A DNA stretch of 64,000 nucleotides from the NCBI GenBank assembly GCA_030789695.1, contig CM061132.1:150668597-150732596 (forward strand), written 5' to 3'. The notes beneath the pieces are model-generated. The model was not told the origin of the DNA. It searched no databases and worked only from the letters and a program-made list of their open reading frames with translations. The first letter of the stretch is position 1, and each line of letters opens with the position of its first letter. The translations under genes were made by a program, and so were the position numbers. Below, piece after piece: positions 1-11,924 of the stretch. The stretch comes from Scilla litardierei (Eukaryota > Streptophyta > Magnoliopsida > Asparagales > Asparagaceae).

Positions 1-68
1 AGACTTATAGTTTCCGACTACATCATGACTGGTGTTCCGCCTTCTTCAGAGGGATTAGCTCACCCTCG

Positions 69-794
69 TCAAGGGGGGCAGGGATGGGCTCGGTAGGTTT
101 GGTCCTCTTCTGAGGTGCCGTCAGCAGGAGCCGGCTTTTGATGGTAGGAGTCGTCCCTCCACCCGGGTAGGTCGACCCTCAGGTTTTGCTCTGGACCCTT
201 GTGTTTGGTCGATCCCACGTAGCAGCTCCTAGACAGCTTCTGGCTTCCCCTCACTGACCCCACCCCTCGGGGGGTTTGGAACTTGACCATCTGGTGGAGC
301 AGGCTGGGGAGCGCTCCGATGGCCGCCATGTAGGGTCATCCTATGATCCCATTGTACGCCGACGCAATGTTGACCACAACGAACAGAGTCATTCGGGTGA
401 CGACCTGCGGTTCTTCTCCGAGAGTTATTGGCAAGGTAATCACTCCTACAATAGGGGTTGAGTGACCGGTGAAGCCGACGAGGGGCCCGGTGCAGGGTCT
501 CAGGTCCGTCGGCCTTAACCCCATCTTTTCGATTGTGGGCATAAACAGAATGTCGCAAGAGCTCCCTGTGTCGATCAGGAGGCGGCTGACGATGGCCGTC
601 CCTATTTGGGCCTCGATGACGATGGCGTCGTCGTGGGGCAGCTCGACTCCCTCTAGATCCTCGTGGCTGAAAGTAATGGGAGGGTAGGTTGTCCTTCTCC
701 CCCTCGATCCCCTCCGAAACCCGCCGTCACCACTTGCCTCGCGTACGCCTTTTTGCTTGACGATGACGCTCCTCCAGAGGATGGCCCGCCACAT
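69..794 (-). pseudogene. Tat-like aspartic protease and start of pol, truncated by window edge
   Basis: The 336-794 frame (152 aa) holds the retropepsin active-site block LLIDTGSSCDILF, with the catalytic Asp at about residue 75, and ends YNGIIG. This is the conserved end of the plant gypsy protease, normally followed by RPTLH-like residues. The adjacent frame (69-329) contains the spacer that usually precedes reverse transcriptase (GVGSVRGSQK, SRSCYVGS). It is offset from the protease by a frameshift near 330. The remaining pol is off the window. Retropepsin cleaves the gag-pol polyprotein inside the particle. The identification is strong; function is lost. Confidence 0.72.
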
Positions 795-989
795 ATCGTG
801 TTTATGCGCATGACCGGTTTCGGGGGGAGAGGTTCTTCCCGCTCACCGTGCGTTGGAGGGTCTGCTCTTTGTGCCCTCAGGTGGTTCCCCTCCTCTTGGT
901 CTGGTCTCCTGCCCCCGACGAAGCCCCCTAGGTGGCCCGCCTGGATCAGCCGCTCGATTTCCCTTTTGAGGGTGAAGCAGTCGTCGGTG

Positions 990-2649
990 TCATGGCCGTG
1001 GTCCCGGTGGTATCGGCAGTATTTTCAGAAATATCTCCGGGCCGGATCCGACTTCATTTCCCGAGGCGGCTCCGGCAGCAGTCTGGCTCTCGTCGCCGCG
1101 GCCATCACCTCTATCAGGGGGGGCATTGAGCTGCGTGTAATGCGCCCGTAGGGGGCCTTCTTGTCTCGGGATGACTTGGGTGGGCCCTTGGGCCGGGGCG
1201 AACTCTCGGGCCGGGCCAGGGCGATCTTGCAGGCGTCGCCCCGCCGGTTCACGCCTTGGTTGGGCCAACTGGTCATGCCCTCGATGCCCCTCTTCTTGCC
1301 TTGGCCGAGGGTGTGACTGGGGCTCGCCTTGGAGCGGCTTCGCCGAGGGAAATAGGGCCTTTGTGCCGAGAGTCTCTTTGGCCAATGCATGCCTCTCCGC
1401 CATAGCAACCAGCGCCTCATAGTCGGTCAGCGGATCTCGGAGCAGGGATTTGTGGAGGCTCCGAGTCCGCAATCCCGTCTTGAAGGCCAACATGAGTACC
1501 TCGTCGCCGCAGGTCACCACCGCCCGTCTCTCATCCTGAAAGTGGCGCATGTATCTACCCGTCGTCTCCCCTTCTCCTTGGACTATCGTGCTGAGATAGT
1601 CCAAGGGCTTCTTCTTCGTCTGCCCGGCCCGAAACTCTTGGCAGAACTTGTGGGACAGCTCGCCAAAGCTCCTAATGAATCTTGCGGGTAGGCCGAAGTA
1701 CCAATCCAACGCTGTGTCCCTCAGACTTTGCGAGAAATGCCGGCACATGAATGCCTCATCCACATCCTGCGCCTCCATCGCCCCCCCGGTATTGTTGCAC
1801 GTGCGTGAGGGGGTCGCCTCTTCCGTTGTATGTGGCCAGGTGGGGGGGTTTGAATCTTACTGGCCTCGGGGCGGACGTGATCCACCGTGCCAGCGGTGTG
1901 GCCTCCTCCGGGTAGGTAGGGCGCTCGGGCGCATCCCCCCTTCGCCATTCGGGGGTCTGGCTCCGGTCGCTACTCGGCCGCCGACGGTCCTCCCGCCCCG
2001 GGGAGTAGCGTGACGGTCGCCTGGCGGGACTCCTTCCTTGGGTTGAGGATTCGAAGGGTTGCGGGCTACGGTTCTCCCAGTACCATCGCCCTCCGGCCGC
2101 CTCCCCCCGGATCTCCATCCGCTCCTGATTCTCCCGCAGAAGCCTTTCACGATCGACGGTGAGGAAGCGTAGTTGTCGACAAATGGCTTCCTCGTGCAGG
2201 CGATCGGGGGAGTGGTGCTGGCGGGGCAGACTCCCTCGTCCAGGTGGGGACCTGGCCAACGACGGGCCCCGCCCGTCCCCGAGCCGCCGGCCCGTCGCCG
2301 TCACCTCCGGGATTTCCCGGTTGCCTTCGTTCTCCCTCCTTAGCCTTTCGCGCTCCGCGATGATGAAGCAGAGCTGGTGGCGGGCGGTTTCTTCATCCTG
2401 GTAGGCCCACCGGACGGTCTCGGCCGCTTCGTCCAAATGCCTTTACGCGGCGGCCGCCTCCTTCCGGTGCCTCCGCCGCCGCGCGACCTCCATTTCCTCT
2501 TCCAAGAGCTTCTGCTGGGCCGCAATCTCCTTGGCGAGCCCCCTGTCTCCCCCCTCCTCCTCGAACTGAGGGTGAAGATTCTGTCTCACGTTCGGGGGCT
2601 CCGAGGGGCCGGGCGGTGGCTCCGCTCCCGCCGCCGCGTAGCCTCCCAT
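990..2649 (-). pseudogene. Tat-like retrotransposon gag, frameshifted
   Basis: A plausible N-terminus starts at 2649 (MGGYAAAGAEPP). It is followed by an Arg/Glu/Pro-rich charged segment on a second frame (1756-2436) and then by the conserved gag domain (990-1778), with motifs such as ALDWYFGLP and MRHFQDERRAV. Near 1780 a run of seven C residues coincides with a frame change, and another change occurs near 1025. Past 1025 the frame carries HDHGHDTDDCFTLKREIERL, a conserved block of this gag family. Gag would form the particle that packages the RNA. It lies between the split leader (Tekay inserted at 2792) and the protease frame to the left. Broken, not functional. Confidence 0.7.
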
Positions 2650-2791
2650 CGCCTGAGTAACGGCCTCGAAGCTCTTCTAGATTGCGCGGGCCAAGATTTG
2701 GACTGTTCCGGCGTCTATCCCCGGAGGGGGGTCGGTCGCCGGGGTGATTAGTAAAGAGAGTGGCTCCTGACCCACGAGATCCTTACCGTGG

Positions 2792-5343
2792 TGTCACGAC
2801 CCGCTTCCCTAAAATGGAGGTGAGACGTGAAAAGGTCCGCACGAGAGTGGAGCTGTGAAGCCCCAAACCCGATAAGCGTCAATAAACATAAGCAGGTCCC
2901 TATAACCACAAACGGAACAACAATAATAACACAAGGAGAGACTGAAATAAAATCTCATATCTCATAAATTGTCCAACATGAAAATAAGTCCAACATCCAG
3001 AAAAGCCACCAGGCTAAAAGAAAGAGTCTAAAGGCCCAGAACAATGCCAACAAAAGCAACAACGTAACAAAGTATAGGTGCTACGCACCGACAACAAAAC
3101 AGCAGTCTACACAAAAGGAAAACACAACGAAGACACTAGGACTGGTCCCCAGTGTCCATGTACTCCCCGCCAAACACAGGCTCAGGCACGGCGTCCGCAA
3201 ACACCTCGTCCTCAACAACAGACTCAGGCTCGAGATCTAACATGTGTCACCCAAAAGAGTAAAGGGGCACATGTCAGCAAGTCTAAAAGACTTGGGCAAG
3301 GAAACTCAAGGTAAGGTAAACTAGCAACCTAGCAATTATTGTATGATGCATGGCAAGTAAAGTAAGGTAGGGAAGTGACAAGTAAACGGGAGTACAAGTA
3401 GCAAGTGTCAAGTGGTAGTTGTGACATGTAATGTCAAGGAACAAGTACAAGGGATCACTCAACGAGTGCCCTATTGCCCGCAGGCTGTGCTCAAGCACAA
3501 GTCAAGGAAATCATGTCAAGTAAACACGTCGTGCACAGAGATTCCGCCTGTTGGCTAGAGTGGCTGATCGGGCCAACTCCTAAGCTCAAGTGACCGTTTA
3601 TCTCTACCCCTCCCAAGTGTGTCGAGCCAGGGCATTACCCCGAACACGGAATGCTCGCTTCTGGGACACGAGCCAGGAAGTGTGAATAACACGTATGGCA
3701 TAGGGTTATGCCCACGTATAGTGGGTGCCTAGCCGGAACTAGTAGGTCGGGCATTGGCTATCTACCAACACATGGCCCGCTTCTGGAACACGAGCCAGGA
3801 AACACAAGTATTGTAGCGTGTGCTACGAATGCAACATACAACATGGATAGCATGGATGACAATGTATTCGCGTACCGTTAATCAAAATTTAAACGTGACA
3901 TGGTAGTTGTGCAACATGGTAAACGTGGGCCCTAGCTTCGTTGTCAAGCTAGTTCCTAAATTTGCGCCTAGGCGAGTATCATTTCGTCGCCTAGCCTCTT
4001 TTACGCCTACAACAAGCAAATGGCCTAAACATGGCCAAACCCTAAGTGGCAAGTTTCACTTGCCTAGCACCGGGGATGACGATCACGAAGGTTCGTCTCG
4101 CGGATGCTAATCTACGGGGAAATCGCTGTTATGGGGAAACAATCATCAAAACAACATTCATTTCATTAGGGTTTCATAAAAATACAAATAGGTTATGAAA
4201 ACATCAAGAGATCAATTTCTTACCGTGAGGAGGCGGAAGAAACACTCCGGAGAACCTAGGGACCAGATTTGGAAACGAATGGAGAAGTTTGGAGAACTAG
4301 GGTTTTTGGGGGATTTTGGGGGTTTGATGAGATTTTGGGGAAGATGAGGGGTAGAATGTGTTGAGGGATGGTTTGGATGATGGATCTTGGGCTTGGAATG
4401 GAGGAATAAGGGTTTGAGGAAGATGGGGGCTCAATGGGGGAGAAACTAGGGTTTTGGGTCGAGTGGAGGAAGAAGAAAATGTTTGGGAGGGGTTTAAATA
4501 GGATGGGCTAGCGGCTGCCCAGAAATTAGGGTTTTAACACAGATTAGTCGGTCAAAGAGCAACCACTGACCGACTAGTTTGGCAACTAGTCGGTCAGTCG
4601 ACCAACGCAGACCGACTAAGTGTAAACAGTAACTTCTGAACGAAAATAGGATTTAGATTTAGTCGGTCAAAAAACAAATACTGACCGACTAGTTTGTCAT
4701 CTAGTCGGTCGATGAACGTTCTTAAACCGACTAAGGGTAAACAGTAACTCGACTGTACAATATAACTAAGAATTAGTCGGTCTGAGTACAAAACTTAACC
4801 GACTAGTTTAACAACTAGTCGGTCGAAAGATGAACTTAGACCGACTAAGAATGAACAGTACTGATACTAAAATTTAGATGATGTGTTAGTCGGTTAAAGA
4901 AGCATTACCGACCGACTAGTTTGCAACCTAGTCGGCCAACCAACGTTCTTAGACCGACTAACGATAAACAGTAACTCCTGAATAATTTAGAAAGCCAACT
5001 AGTCGGTCCAAGAAGGATTGCCGACCGACTGGATCGTCATCTAGTCGGTCGGTGCCCCTTCTTACACTGGCTAATAAGCACCAAAAGTTCCAATACGGAG
5101 CGCGGAGCCCCGGGATCGATTCCTAAGACTCCTAGGCTTGATCTAATAGTAAGATATGACCGTTATGAAGCCCATCACGAATGACTTACTCCGAAATCGA
5201 CGATCCTAAGGAAGAAACGAGAAAACACGACGAAATGATCGAAAATGAAAGTTACGGAGACGAAAACCACATATGAGGAGAAAATCCACCAAAACATATA
5301 TTATAATATAATAAATCCAAATACATGAAAACCAGTCGTTACA
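2792..5343 (-). repeat. 3' LTR of the Tekay element
   Basis: This 2552-bp LTR is about 98% identical by eye to 10172-12724. It ends at the polypurine tract (5344-5353). It contains a five-unit array of AGTCGGTC/GACCGACT words (4544-5074) directly upstream, in the transcription direction, of a TATTTAAA box (minus strand 4500-4493). Confidence 0.9.
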
Positions 5344-5353
5344 TCCTCCCCAA
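5344..5353 (-). promoter_or_regulatory. Polypurine tract of the Tekay element
   Basis: The minus strand reads TTGGGGAGGA immediately before the 3' LTR, the expected plus-strand primer for reverse transcription. It follows the chromodomain stop codon by about 40 bp. Confidence 0.75.
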
Positions 5354-5389
5354 CTTAAGAAAAATTCCATCCTCGAAATTTCCCAACAC

Positions 5390-8300
5390 TCACGTGTCCG
5401 GTAACAAAAGTGGGAAACACTCTCGCATCTCATCCTCATTCTCCCAAGTAGACTCTCCTAGCGAGCCGTGTCGCCACATCACCCTCACAAGATTGACAAT
5501 CTTGTTCCGAAGCGACTTCTGACGCCTGTCCAGAATCTGCACTGGATGCTGGTCATACGTCATATCGGGGCGAACGGTAATCTCCGAGAAATCCACAGCA
5601 TGAGATGGATCGCTAATGTATTGACGAAGCTGTGACACATGGAAAACATTGTGAACTCCTTCCAAAGATGGCGGCAAGGCTAAGCGATAAGCTACCTCGC
5701 CAACCCTCTCCAAAATGTCAAATGGTCCAATGTATCGCGGGCTCAACTTCCATCGCTTCCCAAAACGAATCACACCACGATTCGGGGAAATCTTCAAGAA
5801 CACATGGTCGCCCGGCTGAAACTCCAAAGGACGACGCTTAGCATCCGCCCAATGCTTAAAACGGTACTGAGCAATCCTCAACCTCTCCCGAATGTTCCTG
5901 ACAATATCCACGGTCTCCACGATCATCTCAGGTCCCAACAGCTCCCGATCACCAACGTCATCCCAACTCAATGGCGATCGACATTTCCTCCCATAAAGAG
6001 CGGCGAAAGGCGCCATGCCAATACCCGCCTGGAAGCTGTTGTTGTAAGAAAACTCCACCAGATGTAGGTGGTCCTCCCACGAACAATTGAAATCCAACAT
6101 GCACGCTCTCAGGATGTCTTCCAAGATCTGAATCGTCCTCTCGGACTGGCCATCCGTCTGCGGATGGTACGCCGTGCTGAAACTCAGACGCGTACCCAAG
6201 CTCTTCTGCAAACTCTGCCAGAACTGAGATGTGAACCTCGTGTCCCTGTCCGACATGATACTCACGGGGACCCCATGAAGTCGCACAACCTCCTGCACGA
6301 TTCACGTTACATCACTATCCAAACTAGGAAAAGGAAATAAAAACGGAGGGAAAAAGAATTTTACCTCCATATATCTCCTTGCTAGCGCCTCAGTGGACTG
6401 TCCCACTCGGAACGGAATAAAGTGCGCAGATTTGGTCAATCGATCTATGATCACCCAAATCGCGTCATTCTGCTTCGGACTCCGAGGTAGTCCAGTCACG
6501 AAATCCATAGTGATGTGTTGCCACTTCCACTCCGGAATCGGAAGTGGTTGTAGCAACCCGGCCGCACGCTAATGCTCCGCCTTCACTTGCTGGCAAACCA
6601 AACACTTGGCTACACTCCGAGCCACACTCCTCTTCATACCATGCCACCAATAATTCAGACGAAGATCCATGTACATCTTGGTGCCACCAGGATGCACAGA
6701 ATACGGCGAACTGTGTGCCTCCACCATCAACTCCTCTCTAATATCCCCAGCTGGCACACACAACCTGGCTCCAAACCTCAGCGAGCCATCCTCATGAATC
6801 AAAAAGTCAGTCCGCAGACCTGCTTCCACCTGCTCCCGAATCTTTACCAGCTTCGGATCCTCAGCCTGGCCAGCCTTAATCCGATCCACGATCGCCGACC
6901 GTACCTGCATGTACATCAACGATGAAGCCTCCCCAGGAAGGACAATCTCCACTCCAGACTCGCAAAAATCCTGCTGCAATCTCCACTGCGAGGTCAAAAT
7001 CATCACCGCTGGAAGCCTACTCAGCGCATCAGGGATCACATTCACCTTGCCAGGGTGATATTGCAAATCAATCTCATAATCTTCCATAAGCTCCAACCAT
7101 CGACGCTGTCGCATGTTGAGCTCCTTCTAAGTAAAAATATACTTCAAGCTTTTGTGATCGGTGAAGATCTTCACTTTCTCACTCAGCAGGAAGTGCCTCC
7201 AAATCTTAAGAGCAAACACGACGGCAGCCAACTCCAAATCATGCGTCGGGTAATTCTTCTCATGAACCTTAAGCTGACGAGACGCATACGCCACAACATG
7301 TCCGTGCTGATGCAACACACAACCGAGACCCTTGCCAGAAGCATCGCAAAAGATCTCAAATCCACCGCTGCGATCAGGCACAACAAGAATAGGGGCAGAC
7401 GTCAACCTCTCCTTCAGAACACCAAAAGCATCCTCACAATCACCCGACCAAACAAAAGGCACATCCTTCCGCGTCAATCTGGTCATCGGCTCAGCAATAC
7501 GGGAAAAGTCCTTAATGAATCGCCGATAATATACCGCCAAACCAAGGAAACTCCGGATCTCAGATGCAGACGAAGGAACAGGCCACTCTCTGATGGCCCT
7601 AATCTTCTCGGGATCCACTGAAATACCATCTCCAGTCACCACATGCCCCAGAAAAGCAACCATGTCCAGCCAAAACTCGCACTTCGAAAACTTAGCATAC
7701 AAACGATGCTTCCTTAAAATCTCCAACACCATTCTCAAGTGCGAGGCATGCTCTTCCTCCGACTTCGAATAGATCAGAATGTCGTCAATAAAGATAACGA
7801 CAAACTTATCCAAAAAGTCGTAGAAAATCAGGTTCATCAGATTCATGAAAACCGCGGGTGCGTTGGTTACACCGAAAGGCATAACCACAAACTCATAGTG
7901 TCCATACTTCGTCCTGAACGCTGTCTTCGGAACATCATCCTTCTTCACCTTCAACTGATGGTAACCACTCCTCAAATCCAACTTTGAAAACACCCTCGAA
8001 CCTCCAAGCTGATCAAAAATATCATCGATACGAGGCAACGGGTATTTATTCTTGATGGTCACCGCATTCAACTCCCGATAGTCCACGCACATACGACGCG
8101 AACCATCCTTCTTCTTCACCAACAACACCGGTGGTCCCCACGGAGACACACTAGGATTGATATAACCCTTCTGCAAAAGCTCATCCAACTGCTTCCGCAA
8201 CTCTTCCAATTCTGCAGGTGTCATACGATACGGCGCCTTCGAAATCGGCTGCGCACCTGGAATAAGATCAATAGAAAATTCCAAAGCTCGATCAGGTGGC

Positions 8301-8784
8301 AAACCAGACATCTCCTCGGGGAAGACGTCATCGAAATCACGCACCACAGCTGGCCTCTCCAACTCCATCTGCAAAGCCACAACCTTCACCGGTCTGGCCC
8401 GAAATCTGACAGGACCAAGCGAACTGCTACCTCGACTGAACTCAAATACTGGATGTCCGGGAATCTCGAACACCACCTTCTTCCTTCGACAGTCGATCAT
8501 AGCATAGAAGCTCGCAAGCCAGTCCATCTCAAGAACTGCATCATAGTTGATGATGTCGTGAACAATGAAATCAGTGCTAAGCTCACGTCCACAATCCACC
8601 AACGGGCACGAATTGCAACCACGATGTACCGAGACCACGCCATTCCCTGTAACGATATTCCAACTCTTGGGAAGGGGGGACGTCGACAAGGAATGCCTCT
8701 CCACGAAGCTCCGAGAAATAATGCACATCGATGCACCTGAGTCAAAGAGGACTCGTGCAGGAAATGTGCAAACCAAAACCACAC
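5390..8784 (-). pseudogene. pol: Tekay pol: protease, RT, RNase H, integrase, chromodomain; two in-frame stops
   Basis: Numbering follows the 7127-8803 frame. Retropepsin is [11 protein letters not shown] (Asp21). RT motifs are KLDLRSGYH (Asp276) and FIDDIL (Asp340, Asp341). RNase H residues are Asp487, Glu524 and Asp549. Integrase follows in 5390-7114: an HHCC zinc segment (VHPGG ... CLVCQQVK), then DDE core residues in TMDFV, SDRD and GQSERT. The C-terminus is a chromodomain (NLVRVMWRHGSLGESTWE). In-frame TAG codons at 7127-7129 and 6569-6571 each replace an expected Gln, consistent with C-to-T change. A 72-bp intron-like segment (6293-6364) splits the integrase core. All catalytic residues remain, so only the two stops visibly disable it. 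Confidence 0.85.
6293..6364 (-). other. Candidate phase-0 intron inside the Tekay integrase (72 nt)
   Basis: The minus-strand donor is ATGGAG/GTAAAA at 6364 and the acceptor CGTGCAG/GAGG ends at 6293. The segment is T-rich (TTCTTTTTCCC, TTTTTATTTCC) and holds a stop. Excision joins ...RRYME to EVVRLHG..., the uninterrupted integrase core of related elements. At 72 nt it is close to the minimum plant intron size. Confidence 0.65.
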
Positions 8785-8896
8785 CTAGCAAGCAGTCTAA
8801 CAATCAAATCCTATTCTAGCAACAAACATGAGCAAGCAACCAACATAATCGGAAATCAAACTAACTAAGAAAGAAAATAGCTAGAACGAGCGTTAC
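8785..8896 (-). other. Candidate intron at the Tekay gag-pol junction (112 nt)
   Basis: The minus-strand donor is ACAG/GTAACG at 8896 and the acceptor is TTGCTAG/GTGTGG ending at 8785. Removing it joins gag Gly378 (G from the first exon, GT from the second) in frame to the protease frame. The join matches the continuous gag-protease linker expected in this lineage. The segment contains a stop (TAG after SYFLS) and a T-rich 3' half, as plant introns do. Confidence 0.65.
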
Positions 8897-10028
8897 CTGT
8901 AATAACCTCGTCCACGGCCATGCTCTCCTCCTCAGTCATCAGAAAGGCCTGCCTCCTCAGCGGAACAGCCTGCCGAAAGGCCTGTCCCTGTGGAACAAGG
9001 GCTGCTCCACGACCAGCAGGAACAGACGCTCGCTGCTGCAACGGCTGTGCTGCAACATGTGCCCTCCAAGGCTGCTTCGACCTCGGACAATCCTTCATGG
9101 CATGGGTAGGATCCCCACAGACGACACACTGGCCCAGGAACCTCCTACACTGATCCTTGACGTGTCCGGTCCTACCACAGAAATGGCAAGTCTTCAGAAT
9201 AGGCCCTCCTGGCCTCTTAAACTGAGCTGGCTGATTAGGCTTGAAACCAGGCCTAACCATCGCTCTGGCCTGCTCCATAGGCCTCTTCCCAGCACCAGAA
9301 ACATGTCCTCTCCTCTGACTCAGGTTCAGCTCCTGCCTCTTGGTAGCGACCAGAACCTTCTGATAAGAGTCCAGATCAGAAGAAGACACAAAACTCTGGA
9401 GCTCCAAAGCAAGTCCCTGCAGGAACCTCTGAGCCCTCTCATCAGCATCCTGCACCATCTTCGGTGCGAACCGACTCAGCCTAGTGAACTCTTGGTGGTA
9501 CTGGTCCACCGTCAAGCTCCCTTGCTTCAGATCAATGAAGCGCTGCAACATCTCCTTCTTGGCAGCCTTCGGAAAGAACTCCTCATCAAACCTGGACTTA
9601 AAGGTAGTCCAAACTATCGGCTCTACCAACATCTTCTCTTCCGCATCCCACCAGTTCCGAGCATTATCCTTGAGTTGCATCTTCGCCAAATCAACCCATC
9701 CAGCCGGGGTGATCTTGGCCATCTTCAGATTATCCTCAATGTTCCGAATCCACTCATCGGTCGCCAGAGGACCCTCAGAACCATCAAAATATGCGGGACC
9801 CAGCTCCCGAAATTGCTTCGCTCCCGGCTCGGAGCGAGGGGCATCCGGAAGCGCCCGGGCAGCTCGAGCAAGTGGAGCATTCTGGACTTGCAGGAGCACG
9901 CCCTGCTGCACTTGCATCATCTGGAGCATCATCCGCATCATCTCGCCGTTGGTGGGTTCCCGCTCAGGCTCCTCATCATGAGAAAGCGCACCACTACCTC
10001 CACCACGGGTGAATCGCCTTCCTACCAT
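8865..10028 (-). CDS. gag: Tekay gag (nucleocapsid) protein
   Basis: The 387-aa frame starts at ATG 10028 (MVGRRFTRGG) and is uninterrupted. Residues 75-235 form the retrotransposon gag domain (WIRNIEDNLKMAKI, DQYHQEFTRLSRFAPKM). Two CCHC knuckles are at 281-294 (CHFCGRTGHVKDQC) and 301-314 (CVVCGDPTHAMKDC), which bind element RNA in the particle. Two tandem knuckles rather than one is notable. The last nine codons (NARSSYFLS) are probably intron read-through: after Gly378 a GT-AG segment (8785-8896) would join gag in frame to the protease. Unspliced RNA would give gag alone, spliced RNA a gag-pol fusion. The splicing is inferred; gag identity is firm. Confidence 0.85.
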   Translation of the reverse strand: MVGRRFTRGGGSGALSHDEEPEREPTNGEMMRMMLQMMQVQQGVLLQVQNAPLARAARALPDAPRSEPGAKQFRELGPAYFDGSEGPLATDEWIRNIEDNLKMAKITPAGWVDLAKMQLKDNARNWWDAEEKMLVEPIVWTTFKSRFDEEFFPKAAKKEMLQRFIDLKQGSLTVDQYHQEFTRLSRFAPKMVQDADERAQRFLQGLALELQSFVSSSDLDSYQKVLVATKRQELNLSQRRGHVSGAGKRPMEQARAMVRPGFKPNQPAQFKRPGGPILKTCHFCGRTGHVKDQCRRFLGQCVVCGDPTHAMKDCPRSKQPWRAHVAAQPLQQRASVPAGRGAALVPQGQAFRQAVPLRRQAFLMTEEESMAVDEVITGNARSSYFLS

Positions 10029-11873
10029 CTAGTGACACAGAGAACGAATCAGATTAGACTCCTAGCTTATGACTCGGACGTCGAACTTAGTTTATTGGAC
10101 ATTCTAATATTATTATCGTCATTCCAAAAATCGCAGTTACAGAAGGACATGCATGGGCCACCAACAAAACCTGTCACGACCCGCTTCCCTAAAATGGAGG
10201 CGAGACGTGAAAAGGTCCGCACGAGAGTGGAGCTGTGAAGCCCCAAACCCGATAAGCGACAATAAACATAAGCAGGTCCATGTAACCACAAACGGAACAA
10301 CAATAATAACACAAGGAGAGACTGAAATAAAATCTCATATCTCATAAATTGTCCAACATGAAAATAAGTCCAACATCCAGAAAAGCCACCAGGCTAAAAG
10401 AAAGAGTTTAAAGGCCCAGAACAAGGCCAACAAAAGCAACAACGTAACAAAGTACAGGTGCTACGCACCGACAACAAAACAGTAGTCTACACAAAAGGAA
10501 AACACAACGAAGACACTAGGACTGGTCCCCAGTATCTATGTACTCCCCGCCAAACACAGGCTCAGGCACGGCGTCCGCAAACACCTCGTCCTCAACAACG
10601 GACTCAGGCTCGAGATCTAACATGTGTCACCCAAAAGAGTAAAGGGGCACATGTCAGCAAGTCTAAAAGACTTGGGCAAGGAAACTGAAGGTAAGGTAAA
10701 CTAGCAACCTAGCAATTATTGTATGATGCATGGCAAGTAAAGTAAGGTAGGGAAGTGACAAGTAAACGGGAGTACAAGTAGCAAGTGTCAAGTGGTAGTT
10801 GTGACATGTAATGTCAAGGAACAAGTACAAGGGATCACTCAACGAGTGCCCTATTGCCCGCAGGCTGTGCTCAAGCACAAGTCAAGGAAATCATGTCAAG
10901 TAAACACGTCGTGCACAAAGATTCCGCCTGTTGGCTAGAGTGGCTGATCGGGCCAACTCCTAAGCTCAAGTGACCGTTTATCTCTACCCCTCCCAAGTGT
11001 GTCGAGCCAGGGCATTACCCCGAACACGGAATGCTCGCTTTTGGGACACGAGCCAGGAAGTGTGAATAACACGTATGGCATAGGGTTATGCCCACGTATA
11101 GTGGGTGCCTAGCCGGAACTAGTAGGTCGGGCGTTGGCTATCAACCAACACATGGCCCGCTTCTGGAACACGAGCCAGGAAACACAAGTATTGTAGCGTG
11201 TGCTACGAATGCAACATACAACATGGATAGCATGGATGACAATGTATTCGCGTACCGTTAATCAAAATTTAAACGTGACATGGTAGTTGTGCAACATGGT
11301 AAACGTGGGCCCTAGCTTCGTTGTCAAGCTAGTTCCTAAATTTGCGCCTAGGCGAGTATCATTTCGTCGCCTAGCCTCTTTTACGCCTACAACAAGCAAA
11401 TGGCCTAAACATGGCCTAAACCCTAAGTGGCAAGTTTCACTTGCCTAGCACCGGGGATGATGATCACGAAGGTTCGTCTTGCGGAGGCTAATCTACGGGG
11501 AAATCGCTGTTATGGGGAAACAATCATCAAAACAACATTCATTTCATTAAGGTTACATAAAAATACAAATAGGTTGTGAAAACATCAAGAGATCGATTTC
11601 TTACCGTGAGGAGGCGGAAGAAACACTCCGGAGAACCTAGGGACCAGATCTGGAAACGAATGGAGAAGTTTGAAGAACTAGGGTTTTTGGGGGATTTTGG
11701 GGGTTTGATGAGATTTTGGGGAAGATGAGGGGTAGAATGTGTTGAGGGATGGTTTGGATGATGGATCTTGGGCTTGGAATGGAGGAATAAGGGTTTGAGG
11801 AAGATGGGGGCTCAATGGGGGAGAAACTAGGGTTTTGGGTCGAGTGGAGGAATAAGAAAACGTTTGGGAGGGG

Positions 11874-11881
11874 TTTAAATA
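11874..11881 (-). promoter_or_regulatory. TATA-like box of the Tekay 5' LTR
   Basis: The minus strand reads TATTTAAA, followed by a CT-rich leader with CCCTAGTTTCTCC-like plant 5' UTR composition. It lies about 45 bp downstream of the last AGTCGGTC-type repeat. The same box is in the 3' LTR at 4493-4500. Confidence 0.5.
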
Positions 11882-11924
11882 GGATGGGCTGGCGGCTGCC
11901 CAGAAATTAGTGTTTTAACACAGA

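Noticed and set aside
9057..10238. A 393-aa plus-strand frame
   Set aside because: It is antisense to the intact Tekay gag and has Leu/Pro/His-rich shadow composition.
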